A program made the translations under genes and the position numbers. The notes under the pieces are model-generated. The model saw only the letters and a program-made list of their open reading frames with translations. It did no database searches and was not told where the DNA came from. DNA of 64,000 nucleotides from JABDIY01 sp963803845 (GTDB taxonomy: Bacteria; Actinomycetota; Acidimicrobiia; Acidimicrobiales; SZUA-35): NCBI GenBank assembly GCA_963803845.1, contig CAWDNZ010000005.1:1984001-2048000 (forward strand), given 5' to 3'. Below, piece by piece: positions 19,168 through 28,175 of the stretch; the stretch's first letter is position 1; each line of letters begins with the position of its first letter.

Positions 19168-19205
19168 ACAGGATTGATCATCGACGATGAGCGGTCGCCG
19201 GAGCA

Positions 19206-19219
19206 GGGTCTTTGGGCCC
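19206..19219. promoter_or_regulatory. DosR-type box between divergent genes
   Basis: The core gggtctttgggccc lies within cagggtctttgggccctg. It is 36 nt from the ATG of the plus-strand gene at 19255 and 39 nt from the ATG of the minus-strand gene at 19167, so one palindrome may activate both. A TAGCGT hexamer lies at -12 to -7 of the plus-strand ATG. Confidence 0.8.
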
Positions 19220-19254
19220 TGCCCGAAAACACACCAAACGCTTAGCGTTAGCCC

Positions 19255-21777
19255 ATGACGAGCATGATGCACCCGCTCCCTCCCGGTGCGCCGCTCCCCC
19301 CTGCGTCGCAACCCCCTCCTCCCCCTCCCGGGACTGTTCCGCAGAGACTCTGTCCTGACTGCGGGACTACGGTTGAGCTGGAACAGTGCCCTCGCTGTGG
19401 TCTACGAATCGGCGGAGCTGACGCCGGGCAGTTCTGGTACCTAGACGGACAGGTTCGACAGTTGTTGTCTCAACGGGACCAGGAACTCCAGTCGCTCCGT
19501 AACGCCAGCCGAATCGAACCAACCGTACTTCCGCCACCTTCACCTTCGGTCGCAATCCATCACGAGGAGGCCGTCCGGAGGTGGACTCAACGATGGACGG
19601 TCCGAGACCTTCTTCTCACGCTTGGCGTCTTCTCGCTTGTCGTGGCTCTCGTTTCGTTCGCAGTTGTCTCGTGGGACGATCTCTCGACGTTCGGCCGAGT
19701 GGCTGTGGTTGTCAGCACCACGGCCTTGGTCGGTGCTGCTGCGGTTGCGCTGGATCGGCGCAGTCTGCATGCGACGGCTGAAGCGGTAACTGTGGTGTGG
19801 GCGGCCTTGCTGGTTGCCGACGTTGCGGCAGCCCGTTTCCTCCTCCAACCAGACTCTCCCCCGTTGCTTTTCTGGGCGAGCGGCATGGCTGTTGTGGCCG
19901 GGCTGCTCTTCGGCTTCGGCCAGATCACAAGCTCAAGGGTGGCACCTGCCCTCGCCGTCATTGCGGCGATGATGCCGTTCCCGCTCCTTGGCTTAGATCA
20001 AGGAAGTCAAGTTCTTGCTGCCGCCGGTGGTGGAGCGAGCTTGGCGATCGCTATGGCAGCGAAGGATTGGCTTACCACCCGGTCGGATCGATTCGGCACT
20101 CTCACAACGTTTGTGGCTCGGCATGCCACCTGGAGTTTCGCTGGCGTGAACGGACTGCTCGCCTTGTCCTGGAACGGAGAGATGGGCGCGGCGCTGGGGC
20201 TGGGTGCCATCGCCGCACTCGCCATAACGGCCTACATGATCGGTGGCACCGCCGGGCGAGTACGAGCCGATATCTGGATTGGCAAGTTGACAGCTCTGGT
20301 TGTCGCCGCCCCTGTCGTTCTCACCGAACGCATCACCGACGGTCCATGGGTACTGCTCGCCGCCGTTCTTGCTGGGGCGGCGATGCTGGCGATCGCTGAC
20401 CGATCTGCTCATCCGGGGCGATTCGGCGGAATGGCGATCAGCACGGTAGCCGTCGGGCTCGTCGCCATCCCCGCCACCGCACTCGCTCTGTGGTCTGCGG
20501 CTGTGATTGCCGACGAGATGCTGGAGCCGTGGTCCGGGAGCGCCACCAGGCGGTTGGAGCTCACAGATTTTCAGGGTGCAGCCGATCGGTTTGTGGCCCT
20601 TGCGGTCCTCGGGACACTCCTAGCAACAGCTGCGGATCGTTTGCGGCTGCAGCGGGCCTGGCAGCCCGCCGCAGCCGCCGCCATTGGATTCTTGGCGTTG
20701 ACCACAACTCTTACCGTTCTTGGAGCTCCGGTGTGGGCAGCCGTTGTACTGCTGGTTGGCGGCGGCATCGCCATCCTCACAATGTCCACTCCATCCAAAT
20801 GGCTGGAGCCAGACATCGCAGCTGCCATCTTCATCGCATTCGGCATTGCTGCTTCGCTCGCAACAGCCAACCTAACGATGGCTGCAGCAGCGGTTCTCAG
20901 CTGCACTCTTTGGCCGCTGTCCTATCGGTCTCCCTGGGCATCGGTGCGATCGCTGTGGCTGGCTGCTGCGGCCTTGCTCGCCTCCGGTGGTCTCGTACTC
21001 GCCGTCACGGCCAACGCCAATTGGGACACTGGCAGTATCGCTCTCGCCGTCCTCGTGGTCGTGGGCCTCATCACGGTCGTGGTGCTCGTTCCCGCCCACA
21101 CATTTTCCTCCGGCTATGTCACGGTACGCCCGCTTCAGCTCACGGTGGAAACAACCGGCGCAGTGGTGGCAACAGCATCACTGCTGGCAATCTCCTCAGC
21201 CGGCGGGTCCGGCCAACTCACTGCGGGTTTGTTGGTTGGGGCGGGGTTGTGTGTGGTTCACGCCATCCGTCCAGCCCGTTCCTGGCTCGTCGTAGGTGCC
21301 GCTGCGCTCACGGCGGCGGCCGTGGCGGTGCAGCTCAATGCCGCCGACATCACCACAGTGGAGGCATATTCCATCCCGGTGGCACTGGCCTCTGCAGTGT
21401 TTGGGTACTACGTCTACCGACAGGACCATGAGCTCAGTTCGTGGGTAACGTGGGGCCCAGCAACCGCAATCGCGCTGGGCCCATCGGTAGTGGTCGCTCT
21501 GGGACGGGATGCGGGGCTTCGACCGTTACTCCTTCCGATCGTCGGGCTCGCAGTCATCGCCCTCGGTTTGCATAACCGACTGCAGGCTCCGGTAGTGATC
21601 GGCGCCGCTGCGGTCGCTGCGGTCGGAGCGGACTTCCTCATCACGCTGGCAGCAGACTCACCACGCTGGGTCCCCTTCAGCGTTGTTGGGGTGCTCCTGC
21701 TCTTTCTGGGGGCGGATTTCGAGCGAAATCGGGCCCGCGCTCACCACGTGTTCCTAGAGCTTCACGACCTCAACTAG
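19255..21777 (+). CDS. large polytopic membrane protein with N-terminal zinc ribbon, 840 aa
   Basis: A proline-rich N-terminus (residues 8-28) is followed by a zinc-ribbon (CPDCG, then CPRCG ten residues later) and a short coiled segment (QLLSQRDQELQSLRN). About twenty hydrophobic segments then fill residues 118-825. The polytopic core has few charges and no transport motif I recognise; related large proteins in actinobacteria are annotated only as membrane proteins. The ATG has no Shine-Dalgarno and sits 36 nt from the DosR-type box, so the transcript is probably leaderless. An intramembrane sensor or transporter role is speculative. Confidence 0.75.
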   Translation: MTSMMHPLPPGAPLPPASQPPPPPPGTVPQRLCPDCGTTVELEQCPRCGLRIGGADAGQFWYLDGQVRQLLSQRDQELQSLRNASRIEPTVLPPPSPSVAIHHEEAVRRWTQRWTVRDLLLTLGVFSLVVALVSFAVVSWDDLSTFGRVAVVVSTTALVGAAAVALDRRSLHATAEAVTVVWAALLVADVAAARFLLQPDSPPLLFWASGMAVVAGLLFGFGQITSSRVAPALAVIAAMMPFPLLGLDQGSQVLAAAGGGASLAIAMAAKDWLTTRSDRFGTLTTFVARHATWSFAGVNGLLALSWNGEMGAALGLGAIAALAITAYMIGGTAGRVRADIWIGKLTALVVAAPVVLTERITDGPWVLLAAVLAGAAMLAIADRSAHPGRFGGMAISTVAVGLVAIPATALALWSAAVIADEMLEPWSGSATRRLELTDFQGAADRFVALAVLGTLLATAADRLRLQRAWQPAAAAAIGFLALTTTLTVLGAPVWAAVVLLVGGGIAILTMSTPSKWLEPDIAAAIFIAFGIAASLATANLTMAAAAVLSCTLWPLSYRSPWASVRSLWLAAAALLASGGLVLAVTANANWDTGSIALAVLVVVGLITVVVLVPAHTFSSGYVTVRPLQLTVETTGAVVATASLLAISSAGGSGQLTAGLLVGAGLCVVHAIRPARSWLVVGAAALTAAAVAVQLNAADITTVEAYSIPVALASAVFGYYVYRQDHELSSWVTWGPATAIALGPSVVVALGRDAGLRPLLLPIVGLAVIALGLHNRLQAPVVIGAAAVAAVGADFLITLAADSPRWVPFSVVGVLLLFLGADFERNRARAHHVFLELHDLN

Positions 21778-21790
21778 AGCCCGCAGCGCC

Positions 21791-21970
21791 TTAGACGAGA
21801 CCCGGTCCGCGGAAGGAGGTTGCCACTAGTACGAGGCCCACGATGCCCAGGGTGATCGGTCCGGCAACCGATCCGCTGGTCAATGCCATGAACACGGCCC
21901 CAAACAACATCAACACTACTCCGACGGTGAACCGGGAATTGTTGAACCTGTCCTGCCTCATGGCGCGCAT
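21791..21970 (-). CDS. small two-helix membrane protein, 59 aa
   Basis: A frame of 59 codons from ATG 21970 to TAA 21791-21793 encodes a basic N-terminus (MRAMRQDRFNNSRF) and two hydrophobic helices separated by a short turn (LTSGSVAGP), ending GPGLV. It starts 15 bp after the stop of the PspC-like gene on the same strand, so the two are probably co-transcribed. The composition is that of a real membrane miniprotein. Function unknown; stress-linked membrane binding with PspC is an inference from position. Confidence 0.6.
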   Translation of the reverse strand: MRAMRQDRFNNSRFTVGVVLMLFGAVFMALTSGSVAGPITLGIVGLVLVATSFRGPGLV

Positions 21971-21985
21971 CGTGGGACCTTTCGA

Positions 21986-22312
21986 CTACCCCGGGGCTTT
22001 CCGGCTCAAGTCCTGAGGTGGGGCGATATCACTGGTTCGAGGCGGCGGAGTCGCCAAGTTCGGCGAAGCGCCAAGATCGATCTCAAGGCCGTTCCCGTCC
22101 TCGACCTCGTAGTACCCCGGAGGTGCCGGATCCAATAGCAGTGCAAGGAGGATATAGGCGATCAGTCCGCCGCCCCCCACAAGGGTCAATGCGACGAAGG
22201 CGACCCGAACCAAATCGGTGTCGATGTCGAAGTAGTGGCCGAGGCCACCACACACCCCGCGTAGTTTCTGGTCCTCGGTGTCCCGGTAAAGGACCTGGTC
22301 ACGACGATTCAT
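21986..22312 (-). CDS. PspC-domain membrane protein
   Basis: A 108-aa protein whose first 65 residues form a PspC domain: LYRDTEDQKLRGVCGGLGHY, then DTDLVRVAFVALTLVGGGGL and a second hydrophobic half. The rest is a cytoplasmic Pro/Asp-rich tail. PspC proteins take part in envelope-stress responses. A strong Shine-Dalgarno (aggagg) precedes ATG 22312, and a DosR-type box begins 56 nt upstream, giving a predicted leader of about 20 nt. It heads a probable two-gene unit with the small membrane protein downstream. Confidence 0.88.
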   Translation of the reverse strand: MNRRDQVLYRDTEDQKLRGVCGGLGHYFDIDTDLVRVAFVALTLVGGGGLIAYILLALLLDPAPPGYYEVEDGNGLEIDLGASPNLATPPPRTSDIAPPQDLSRKAPG

Positions 22313-22367
22313 TTCTCTTGTCCTCCTGTTTGAACTTCATCATTGTCGGTACGGCACATTGTAGATA

Positions 22368-22381
22368 GGGCCCAGAGTCCT
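22368..22381. promoter_or_regulatory. DosR-type box between pspC-like and CoA-binding genes
   Basis: The core gggcccagagtcct lies within tagggcccagagtccta. It is 56 nt from the minus-strand PspC-like start and 111 nt from the plus-strand start at 22492; PspC is the more likely target. Confidence 0.5.
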
Positions 22382-22491
22382 AAATATCGCGGCCTTCTCC
22401 TCACAGCGTTTGAGGACGTCCGCCTCTGCCCGTTGCGGCCGAACGGGGCGATGATCAGAGTCCTTTCTTCCCGCACTCGAAGGATCCAACA

Positions 22492-22968
22492 ATGCAACCG
22501 ATACGCCAAGCAGCTAACGAGTTCCTGGCCAAGCGACGCATCGCCGTGACCGGGGTTTCGCGATCCAGCGGCGGACATGGCAGCAACACTGTCTACAACC
22601 GGCTCAAGGAGCGCGGCTATGACGCCATTCCTGTCAATCCAAATGCGGACATGATCGACGGGGATCCGTGCTTCCCGGATCTCGAATCCATCCCAGATGG
22701 CGTGGAGGCCGTTGTCATCGGCACCCGCCCCGAATTGGCGTATCCCACGATGTGCGAATGTGCTTCGCTCGGAATTGAGCATGTGTGGCTGCATCGCGGG
22801 CCCGGTCCTGGAAGCGCCTCGGAGCGTGCCGCAGCGTACGGGCGGGACCACGGGATCCATGTCATCAATGGCGGTTGCCCGCTCATGTTCGGGCCCACCG
22901 CCGACTTCGCACACAAATGCATGCGACCGATCTTGACGTTAACCCGCGCAGTACCCCGATCCGTCTGA
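22492..22968 (+). CDS. CoA-binding (YccU-type) Rossmann protein
   Basis: A 158-aa single CoA-binding domain. Family hallmarks are FLAKRRIAVTGVSRSSG at the N-terminus (nucleotide loop), YDAIPVNPNADMIDG and the C-terminal VINGGCPLMF. Such proteins bind CoA; the physiological role is generally unknown. The ATG follows gaagga at about 7 nt. A DosR-type box lies 111 nt upstream. The two other acyl-CoA-linked operons of the window make a role in CoA homeostasis during stress attractive but unproven. Confidence 0.88.
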   Translation: MQPIRQAANEFLAKRRIAVTGVSRSSGGHGSNTVYNRLKERGYDAIPVNPNADMIDGDPCFPDLESIPDGVEAVVIGTRPELAYPTMCECASLGIEHVWLHRGPGPGSASERAAAYGRDHGIHVINGGCPLMFGPTADFAHKCMRPILTLTRAVPRSV

Positions 22969-23125
22969 GGATATTGACACCGCCGGTGCACCATCGATCC
23001 CAGTAGATGACCGCTTCACTGGTTGCCCTGGTGAACACGAGGCTGCTCCGGCCGATCTGTGGTCCCCAACCTGCCCTACCATGAGACCTCATCGACTCCT
23101 TTCGTCCCAGGCGGGTGCAACGCCA

Positions 23126-23842
23126 ATGAAAATTCCCCGTCCCAACTGGCTCTTCACACTGGCCCTCGGTCTCGCCTTCCCACTAGCTGTGACAGCGTGC
23201 TCTTCGGCAACGAATGAAGCCGACGACACCACGATTGAAGAGGTCCTCGACCGCTCATCGTCGGCGATGGCCGACGTAGAGACGGCCCGCTTTGCCATCG
23301 AGCAAACCGGAGCTGCCGTCTATATCGACCAGGCCGAACAGATCCAGTTCGGCGGAGCCACCGCTCGATATGCGACGCCGTCGTCCGCTGATGCATTGAT
23401 CGGTGTCACGGCCTTTGGCCTCTCAACCGAAGTCGGCGCCGTAGCTATCGACGGAGAGATTTGGATCACTAATCCCCTCACCGGGAAGTGGGAAGCGGCA
23501 CCGGAAGGACTCTCGTTCGACCCCACGGTGCTCTTCGCCGCCGAGACTGGCTGGGCCGCTCTTCTCTCCGACGGACTCCAGGCACCAGAGTTGATCACCG
23601 AGGATGGCGACACCGACGAACGTCATCACGTACGGTCCACCGTTGAGGCAGACCGGGTCTCAACACTCACCGGTGGGCTCGTGAACGAGTCCTCCACCCT
23701 TGACCTATGGGTGGACGCCGGAACGGGTCTTGTCGATGAGGCCACCTTCGACGTGGAAACCGGTGGCGGTCTCACCAGTTGGCGCCTGACCGTGACCGAC
23801 TATGGCACAGACGTAACGATCAACAAGCCCGACCTGAGCTGA
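23126..23842 (+). CDS. LppX/LprG-family lipoprotein
   Basis: Secreted lipoprotein of 238 aa with a signal helix ending in lipobox AVTAC, lipidated Cys25. The mature part shows the LppX_LprAFG fold pattern: an N-terminal helix LDRSSSAMADVETARFAIEQ, then alternating strands that build the lipid-binding half-barrel (GEIWITNPLTGKWEAAP, STLDLWVDAGTGLVDEATF). In mycobacteria LprG carries triacylglycerides or lipoglycans across the envelope with its partner P55. Here an MFS transporter gene follows after 4 bp, as in the mycobacterial pair. An in-frame ATG at 23081 would lengthen the signal peptide. Confidence 0.85.
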   Translation: MKIPRPNWLFTLALGLAFPLAVTACSSATNEADDTTIEEVLDRSSSAMADVETARFAIEQTGAAVYIDQAEQIQFGGATARYATPSSADALIGVTAFGLSTEVGAVAIDGEIWITNPLTGKWEAAPEGLSFDPTVLFAAETGWAALLSDGLQAPELITEDGDTDERHHVRSTVEADRVSTLTGGLVNESSTLDLWVDAGTGLVDEATFDVETGGGLTSWRLTVTDYGTDVTINKPDLS

Positions 23843-23846
23843 GAGA

Positions 23847-25370
23847 GTGGACTCCCAAAGTGGCTCGCCGGCACGGGCGTCGCTCACCCTGGGCGTAGTT
23901 GCTCTCGGCGTCTTCATCGCCGCCGATGATCTGATGGTTGTGGCCACAATGCTCCGCCCGATGATCAACAAGGTCGGCATGACACTGCCCGATGATCTCG
24001 ACGCATCCGCATGGATTGTGAACACCTATCTGATCGCCTACATCGCCGCCATTCCCCTCGCCGGCAAGTTGAGCGACCTCTTCGGCCGTCGGGCGGTGTT
24101 CATGGGTGGCCTCACGGTTTTCACCCTTGGCTCCGTAGTCGTCCCCACGACGACATCCTTCTCGGTACTGCTCCTGGGCAGAGCGTTGAGCGCCATCGGA
24201 GGTGGTGCGCTGGTTCCCGTAGCATTGGCCGTGGCCGGTGACCTCTACAGGGGGGCGGATCGACGCCGAGCGCTTGGGGTGCTCAACGCTGTTGAGACAC
24301 TGGGATGGGTATGGGGGCCACTCTATGGAGCGTTGCTTGTCCGTTTCTTGACCTGGGAATGGCAGTTCTACCTCAACGTTCCACTTGCGCTGATTGCCAT
24401 GGCGCTCGGGTGGAAGGTGCTCCAACCAAACCAGAGGGCCGGACGTGGCATCGATTGGCTGGGTGCAATGCTTCTCACCACCGGGCTCATCGCACTCAAC
24501 GTTGCGCTGCTCGGGCAGGCGAAGATTCAAACTGTGAGCGGCCTCGAAGAGCTCACCGGCGGAACGTCGAATCCGCTCGTGGGTCCGTGGCTCTTTGGAC
24601 TCGCCGGTGCCGCCATCCTGTGGTTTGTCATGGTCGAACGACGCCGCTCAGAACCGGGGCGGATCGACCCGGTGATCGCCGTTCGGTTCCTGCATGACCG
24701 GCGATCGGCCGCGGCGCTCAGCGTCAACGGTCTCGTAGGGGCTGGCCTTGTGATCGCCTTGGTGAACGTGCCGCTCTACATCAACGTCGTGGAGAGCCGG
24801 GCGGGCCGTGGCATTGGCGAGGCGGCGCTGTTGTCCGGTTGGCTCCTCACCGCTCTCACCGCCTCGATGGCAGCGACGTCATATCTGGGAGGAGTTGCTG
24901 CGGGGCGCCACGGCAACGCCGTCCCAACGCTTATTGGTCTCGTCCTCGCCTCGATTGGTTTTCTGCTGATCGGTAGCACGTGGTCACCCACCACGCCAAG
25001 GCCCGCCATGGCTGCGGAGCTCGCGCTTGTTGGCCTGGGAATCGGCCTGGTTCTGGCTCCAACCAGCGACGCCGTGGTCGAGACCGGTGAAGAAGCGGAC
25101 CGTGGCGCTGCAGCAGGCCTCGTGGTCGTCTTCCGTCTCATTGGCTTCAGCGTTGGTTTGGCCAGCCTCACGGCATGGGGGCTGCGACGATTCAACGAAC
25201 TCCGGGACAAGCTTGAGCTTCCATCGTTGGGCGAACCAGGCTTCGAGGACGCTCTCGCCGACGCCTCCGTGCAGGTCACTACCACAGCGTTGTCGGAGAC
25301 ATTCCTTGGCGCAGGACTTGTGCTCGTAGTTGCGTTTGTGATCGCAGGACTGGCGGCGCGGCGGCTTTAG
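23847..25370 (+). CDS. MFS transporter, 14-helix DHA2 type, P55-like
   Basis: A 507-aa major-facilitator protein with about 14 hydrophobic segments. Motif A (GKLSDLFGRRAVF) and motif C-like GWVWGPLYGA are present, and an acidic pair lies in helix 1 (IAADDLMVVAT). The GTG start is 4 bp after the LprG-like stop. The pairing with an LprG-type lipoprotein and the acidic residues in helix 1 match P55 (Rv1410c), which exports triacylglycerides in mycobacteria. Export of a lipid is therefore the best guess; drug efflux is the alternative. Confidence 0.87.
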   Translation: MDSQSGSPARASLTLGVVALGVFIAADDLMVVATMLRPMINKVGMTLPDDLDASAWIVNTYLIAYIAAIPLAGKLSDLFGRRAVFMGGLTVFTLGSVVVPTTTSFSVLLLGRALSAIGGGALVPVALAVAGDLYRGADRRRALGVLNAVETLGWVWGPLYGALLVRFLTWEWQFYLNVPLALIAMALGWKVLQPNQRAGRGIDWLGAMLLTTGLIALNVALLGQAKIQTVSGLEELTGGTSNPLVGPWLFGLAGAAILWFVMVERRRSEPGRIDPVIAVRFLHDRRSAAALSVNGLVGAGLVIALVNVPLYINVVESRAGRGIGEAALLSGWLLTALTASMAATSYLGGVAAGRHGNAVPTLIGLVLASIGFLLIGSTWSPTTPRPAMAAELALVGLGIGLVLAPTSDAVVETGEEADRGAAAGLVVVFRLIGFSVGLASLTAWGLRRFNELRDKLELPSLGEPGFEDALADASVQVTTTALSETFLGAGLVLVVAFVIAGLAARRL

Positions 25371-25412
25371 CATCAACAGCCCAATAGTGAATGGCAGCTC
25401 GCAGCAACTGGC

Positions 25413-25426
25413 ATGACCTTTGGCCC
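25413..25426. promoter_or_regulatory. candidate DosR-type box of the synthetase-dehydrogenase operon
   Basis: The core atgacctttggccc is an imperfect match with a good right half. It ends exactly 36 nt before the GTG at 25462, the same spacing as the strongest boxes, which raises its credibility. Confidence 0.5.
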
Positions 25427-25461
25427 TTCCGAAACTGCGCCTGCTGTGGCCTACTGAATCC

Positions 25462-27198
25462 GTGAAGACGTTCCCCGCTCAGCGCCCGTCCTCACCGTGG
25501 GACGAGGCCCGAAACCGGCTGGACGGGCTCCCGAACGGACGGGGCCTGAACATTGCCCACGAAGCGCTTGATCGTCACGTCGTACACGGGCGAGGGGACC
25601 ACGTCGCTATCCGATGGCTGCCACGCAACGGTGATGCGGTGTCCTTCACCTACCAAGATCTCGTAGACCGAACCAACCGATTCGCCAACGCACTCGACAG
25701 CCTGGGACATCACGCTGAGCATGGCGTTGCTACATTGGCGGGGCGCATTCCGGACCTCTATGTGGCCGCACTTGGAACCCTCAAGAGCCGGGGCGTCTAT
25801 ACCCCGCTGTTTTCAGCGTTTGGGCCAGACCCGATCTCCATGCGTCTCAACCTCGGTCGCATCGGAGTCCTGGTCACCACCGCAACGCAATACCGGCGCA
25901 AAGTGGCTGCGATTCGGCCAGACCTGCCCTTCCTCCAGCACGTGCTGATAAGCGGCGACGGCGCCGAAGATTTCGACGATCCCACGGTCCTCGATTTGAA
26001 TCAGTTGCTAGAGCAAGCACCGAACCTCTATGAGATCAGCCCCACCGACCCCGAAGACCGGGCACTGCTCCATTTCACGAGCGGCACCACCGGCACACCC
26101 AAGGGTGCGCTCCACGTTCATCAGGCGGTCGAAGCCCATGCCGAAACAGGGCGGCTGGCGCTGGACCTGCGCGGTGGCGACTCGTTTTGGTGTACAGCCG
26201 ACCCAGGCTGGGTAACGGGCACCTCCTACGGCATTATTTCACCGCTGGTGAACGGGGTGACCAGCATCGTGGATGAGGCCGACTTCGACGCAGAGCGTTG
26301 GTATCGCACGCTCCAGGATCAGCGGATCAGTGTGTTCTACACGGCGCCAACTGCGCTACGTATGCTGCAACGCGCCGGAGCTGACTTGGCCGAGAGCTTT
26401 GAGTTGTCAGCACTTCGTCTCGTCGCCAGTGTTGGCGAACCACTCGATCCGGAGTCGGTGATCTGGGCCCAACGGGTCTTTGATGTCCCGGTTCTCGACA
26501 ATTGGTGGCAGACCGAGACCGGCGGGATCATGATTTCGAACCTGAAGGATCGCTTGGTCAAGCCAGGATCGATGGGGAAACCGCTCCCCGGAATTACCGC
26601 TGGTCTTCTCAAGTGCGATGACCACGGCGAGTTGGAGGTTGGGCCCGACGGTGACCCCGTTGAAATCACCGAGGCCGACGAAGTCGGCGAATTGGCGCTT
26701 GAGGCCGGGTGGCCGTCAATGTTCCGCGGTTACCTGGACAACGACGAGCGCTACCGCGCCTGTTTTGCTGGGCGCTGGTATCACAGCGGCGATCTAGCTC
26801 GCCGAGATTCCGATGGGTACTACTGGTTCGTCGGGCGAAACGATGACGTCATCAAATCGGCGGGCCACCTGATCGGGCCATTCGAGGTGGAGAGTGCGCT
26901 GACCGAGCACCCTGCAGTGGTCGAGGCCGGCGTGATCGGCAAGCCAGACGAGCGGGTGGGCAACATCGTGAAGGCGTTCGTTGTCTTGGCGAAGGATTTC
27001 TCAGCCTCGGAGGAACTACGCCGCGACCTCATCGGCCATGCTCGTCGCCGGCTGGGTGCCGCCGTCGCTCCTCGCGAAATCGAGTTCTCAGCATCGCTCC
27101 CTCATACGCGCAGCGGCAAGATCATGCGACGTCTACTGCGAGCAAGAGAACTAAATCTCGACGAGGGAGACACCTCAACGTTGGAGCGGCAACCATGA
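25462..27198 (+). CDS. acetyl-CoA synthetase-like AMP-forming acyl-CoA synthetase
   Basis: ANL-superfamily ligase that activates a short carboxylic acid as the AMP ester and then the thioester; 578 aa from GTG 25462. Motifs: P-loop-like LLHFTSGTTGTPKGA, substrate motif WWQTETGG, hinge YYWFVGRNDDVIKSAGHLIG and catalytic Lys in TRSGKIMRR. An in-frame TTG at 25420 would overlap the candidate DosR-type box, so I prefer 25462, which lies 36 nt from the box and has no Shine-Dalgarno. It starts an operon with E1, E2 and ACP genes, each overlapping the next, which suggests its product feeds or takes acyl groups from that complex. Confidence 0.88.
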   Translation: MKTFPAQRPSSPWDEARNRLDGLPNGRGLNIAHEALDRHVVHGRGDHVAIRWLPRNGDAVSFTYQDLVDRTNRFANALDSLGHHAEHGVATLAGRIPDLYVAALGTLKSRGVYTPLFSAFGPDPISMRLNLGRIGVLVTTATQYRRKVAAIRPDLPFLQHVLISGDGAEDFDDPTVLDLNQLLEQAPNLYEISPTDPEDRALLHFTSGTTGTPKGALHVHQAVEAHAETGRLALDLRGGDSFWCTADPGWVTGTSYGIISPLVNGVTSIVDEADFDAERWYRTLQDQRISVFYTAPTALRMLQRAGADLAESFELSALRLVASVGEPLDPESVIWAQRVFDVPVLDNWWQTETGGIMISNLKDRLVKPGSMGKPLPGITAGLLKCDDHGELEVGPDGDPVEITEADEVGELALEAGWPSMFRGYLDNDERYRACFAGRWYHSGDLARRDSDGYYWFVGRNDDVIKSAGHLIGPFEVESALTEHPAVVEAGVIGKPDERVGNIVKAFVVLAKDFSASEELRRDLIGHARRRLGAAVAPREIEFSASLPHTRSGKIMRRLLRARELNLDEGDTSTLERQP

Positions 27199-28175
27199 CG
27201 AGCCCGCAAATCCAATTTCTTCGAGACATGATTCGGATTCGAGTATTCGAAGAACGCTGCGCCGAACTCTATGGCCAACTGAAGATCCGAGGCTTCCTCC
27301 ACCTTTACATCGGCGAGGAGGCCATTGCGGCCGGGGTCATTCCTCAACTCACCGAGGATGACAGCATTTTGGCCACCTACCGCGAGCATGGTCACGCCTT
27401 GATTCGCGGAATTCCGGCCACCGCGATCATGGCCGAGATGTACGGCAAGGCCACCGGGTGCTCGGGAGGTCGTGGGGGGTCCATGCACCTCTTCGACGCG
27501 GGCAGGCGCTTCTTGGGCGGTAACGCCATCGTGGGCGGGCACCTCCCGTTGGCAACCGGAATAGCTCTGGCTGACAAGATGCTTCATGGAAGTGGGAGAG
27601 CCACAGCCTGCTTCTTCGGCGAAGGTGCCGTCGCCGAGGGGGAATTCCATGAAGCGATGAATCTTGCGACAATCTGGAACCTCCCGGTCCTCTTCTGTTG
27701 TGAGAACAATCTCTACGCAATGGGCACGTCGCTCAAGAGCAGCGAATCGGAGACGAACTTGTCATTGAAGGCCAGCAGCTACAACATGCCGTCCTGGAGT
27801 GTGGATGGAATGGACGTGGAGGCGACTGCCGGCGCTGCATCTCGTGCGCTCGAAACGGTCCGGGGTGGGGGCGGCCCGGTCTTCTTGGAGTTCCGCACCT
27901 ACCGGTTCCGTGCGCACAGCATGTTCGACCCCGACCTCTACCGGGACCCGGATGAGGTCGCCAAATGGACCAAACGAGATCCCATCTCGACGTATTCGTC
28001 ACAGCTAGCTTCCGCTGGAACTCTCTCCCAAGAACAGATCGACGGCCTCTGGACCGAGGCCAGCCAAGAGACGCAGGACGCGGTGGACTTCGCTGAGGCT
28101 GCGGAATGGGAGCCAGTGGAGACACTCGAAGACCACGTTGGTGGGAAAGACCCCACATTGGGGATTCTGGTATGA
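27195..28175 (+). CDS. 2-oxoacid (pyruvate/acetoin-type) dehydrogenase E1 alpha subunit
   Basis: Thiamine-diphosphate enzyme subunit of 326 aa. The TPP/Mg motif is CFFGEGAVAEGEFHEAMN ending in ENN, and the loop SGGRGGSMHLFD is typical of acetoin and pyruvate E1 alpha subunits. It decarboxylates a 2-oxoacid and, with the beta subunit, passes the acyl group to lipoyl-E2. It overlaps the synthetase gene by 4 nt (ATGA) and the beta gene by 4 nt. Substrate (pyruvate, acetoin or another oxoacid) cannot be settled by eye. Confidence 0.92.
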   Translation: MTSPQIQFLRDMIRIRVFEERCAELYGQLKIRGFLHLYIGEEAIAAGVIPQLTEDDSILATYREHGHALIRGIPATAIMAEMYGKATGCSGGRGGSMHLFDAGRRFLGGNAIVGGHLPLATGIALADKMLHGSGRATACFFGEGAVAEGEFHEAMNLATIWNLPVLFCCENNLYAMGTSLKSSESETNLSLKASSYNMPSWSVDGMDVEATAGAASRALETVRGGGGPVFLEFRTYRFRAHSMFDPDLYRDPDEVAKWTKRDPISTYSSQLASAGTLSQEQIDGLWTEASQETQDAVDFAEAAEWEPVETLEDHVGGKDPTLGILV

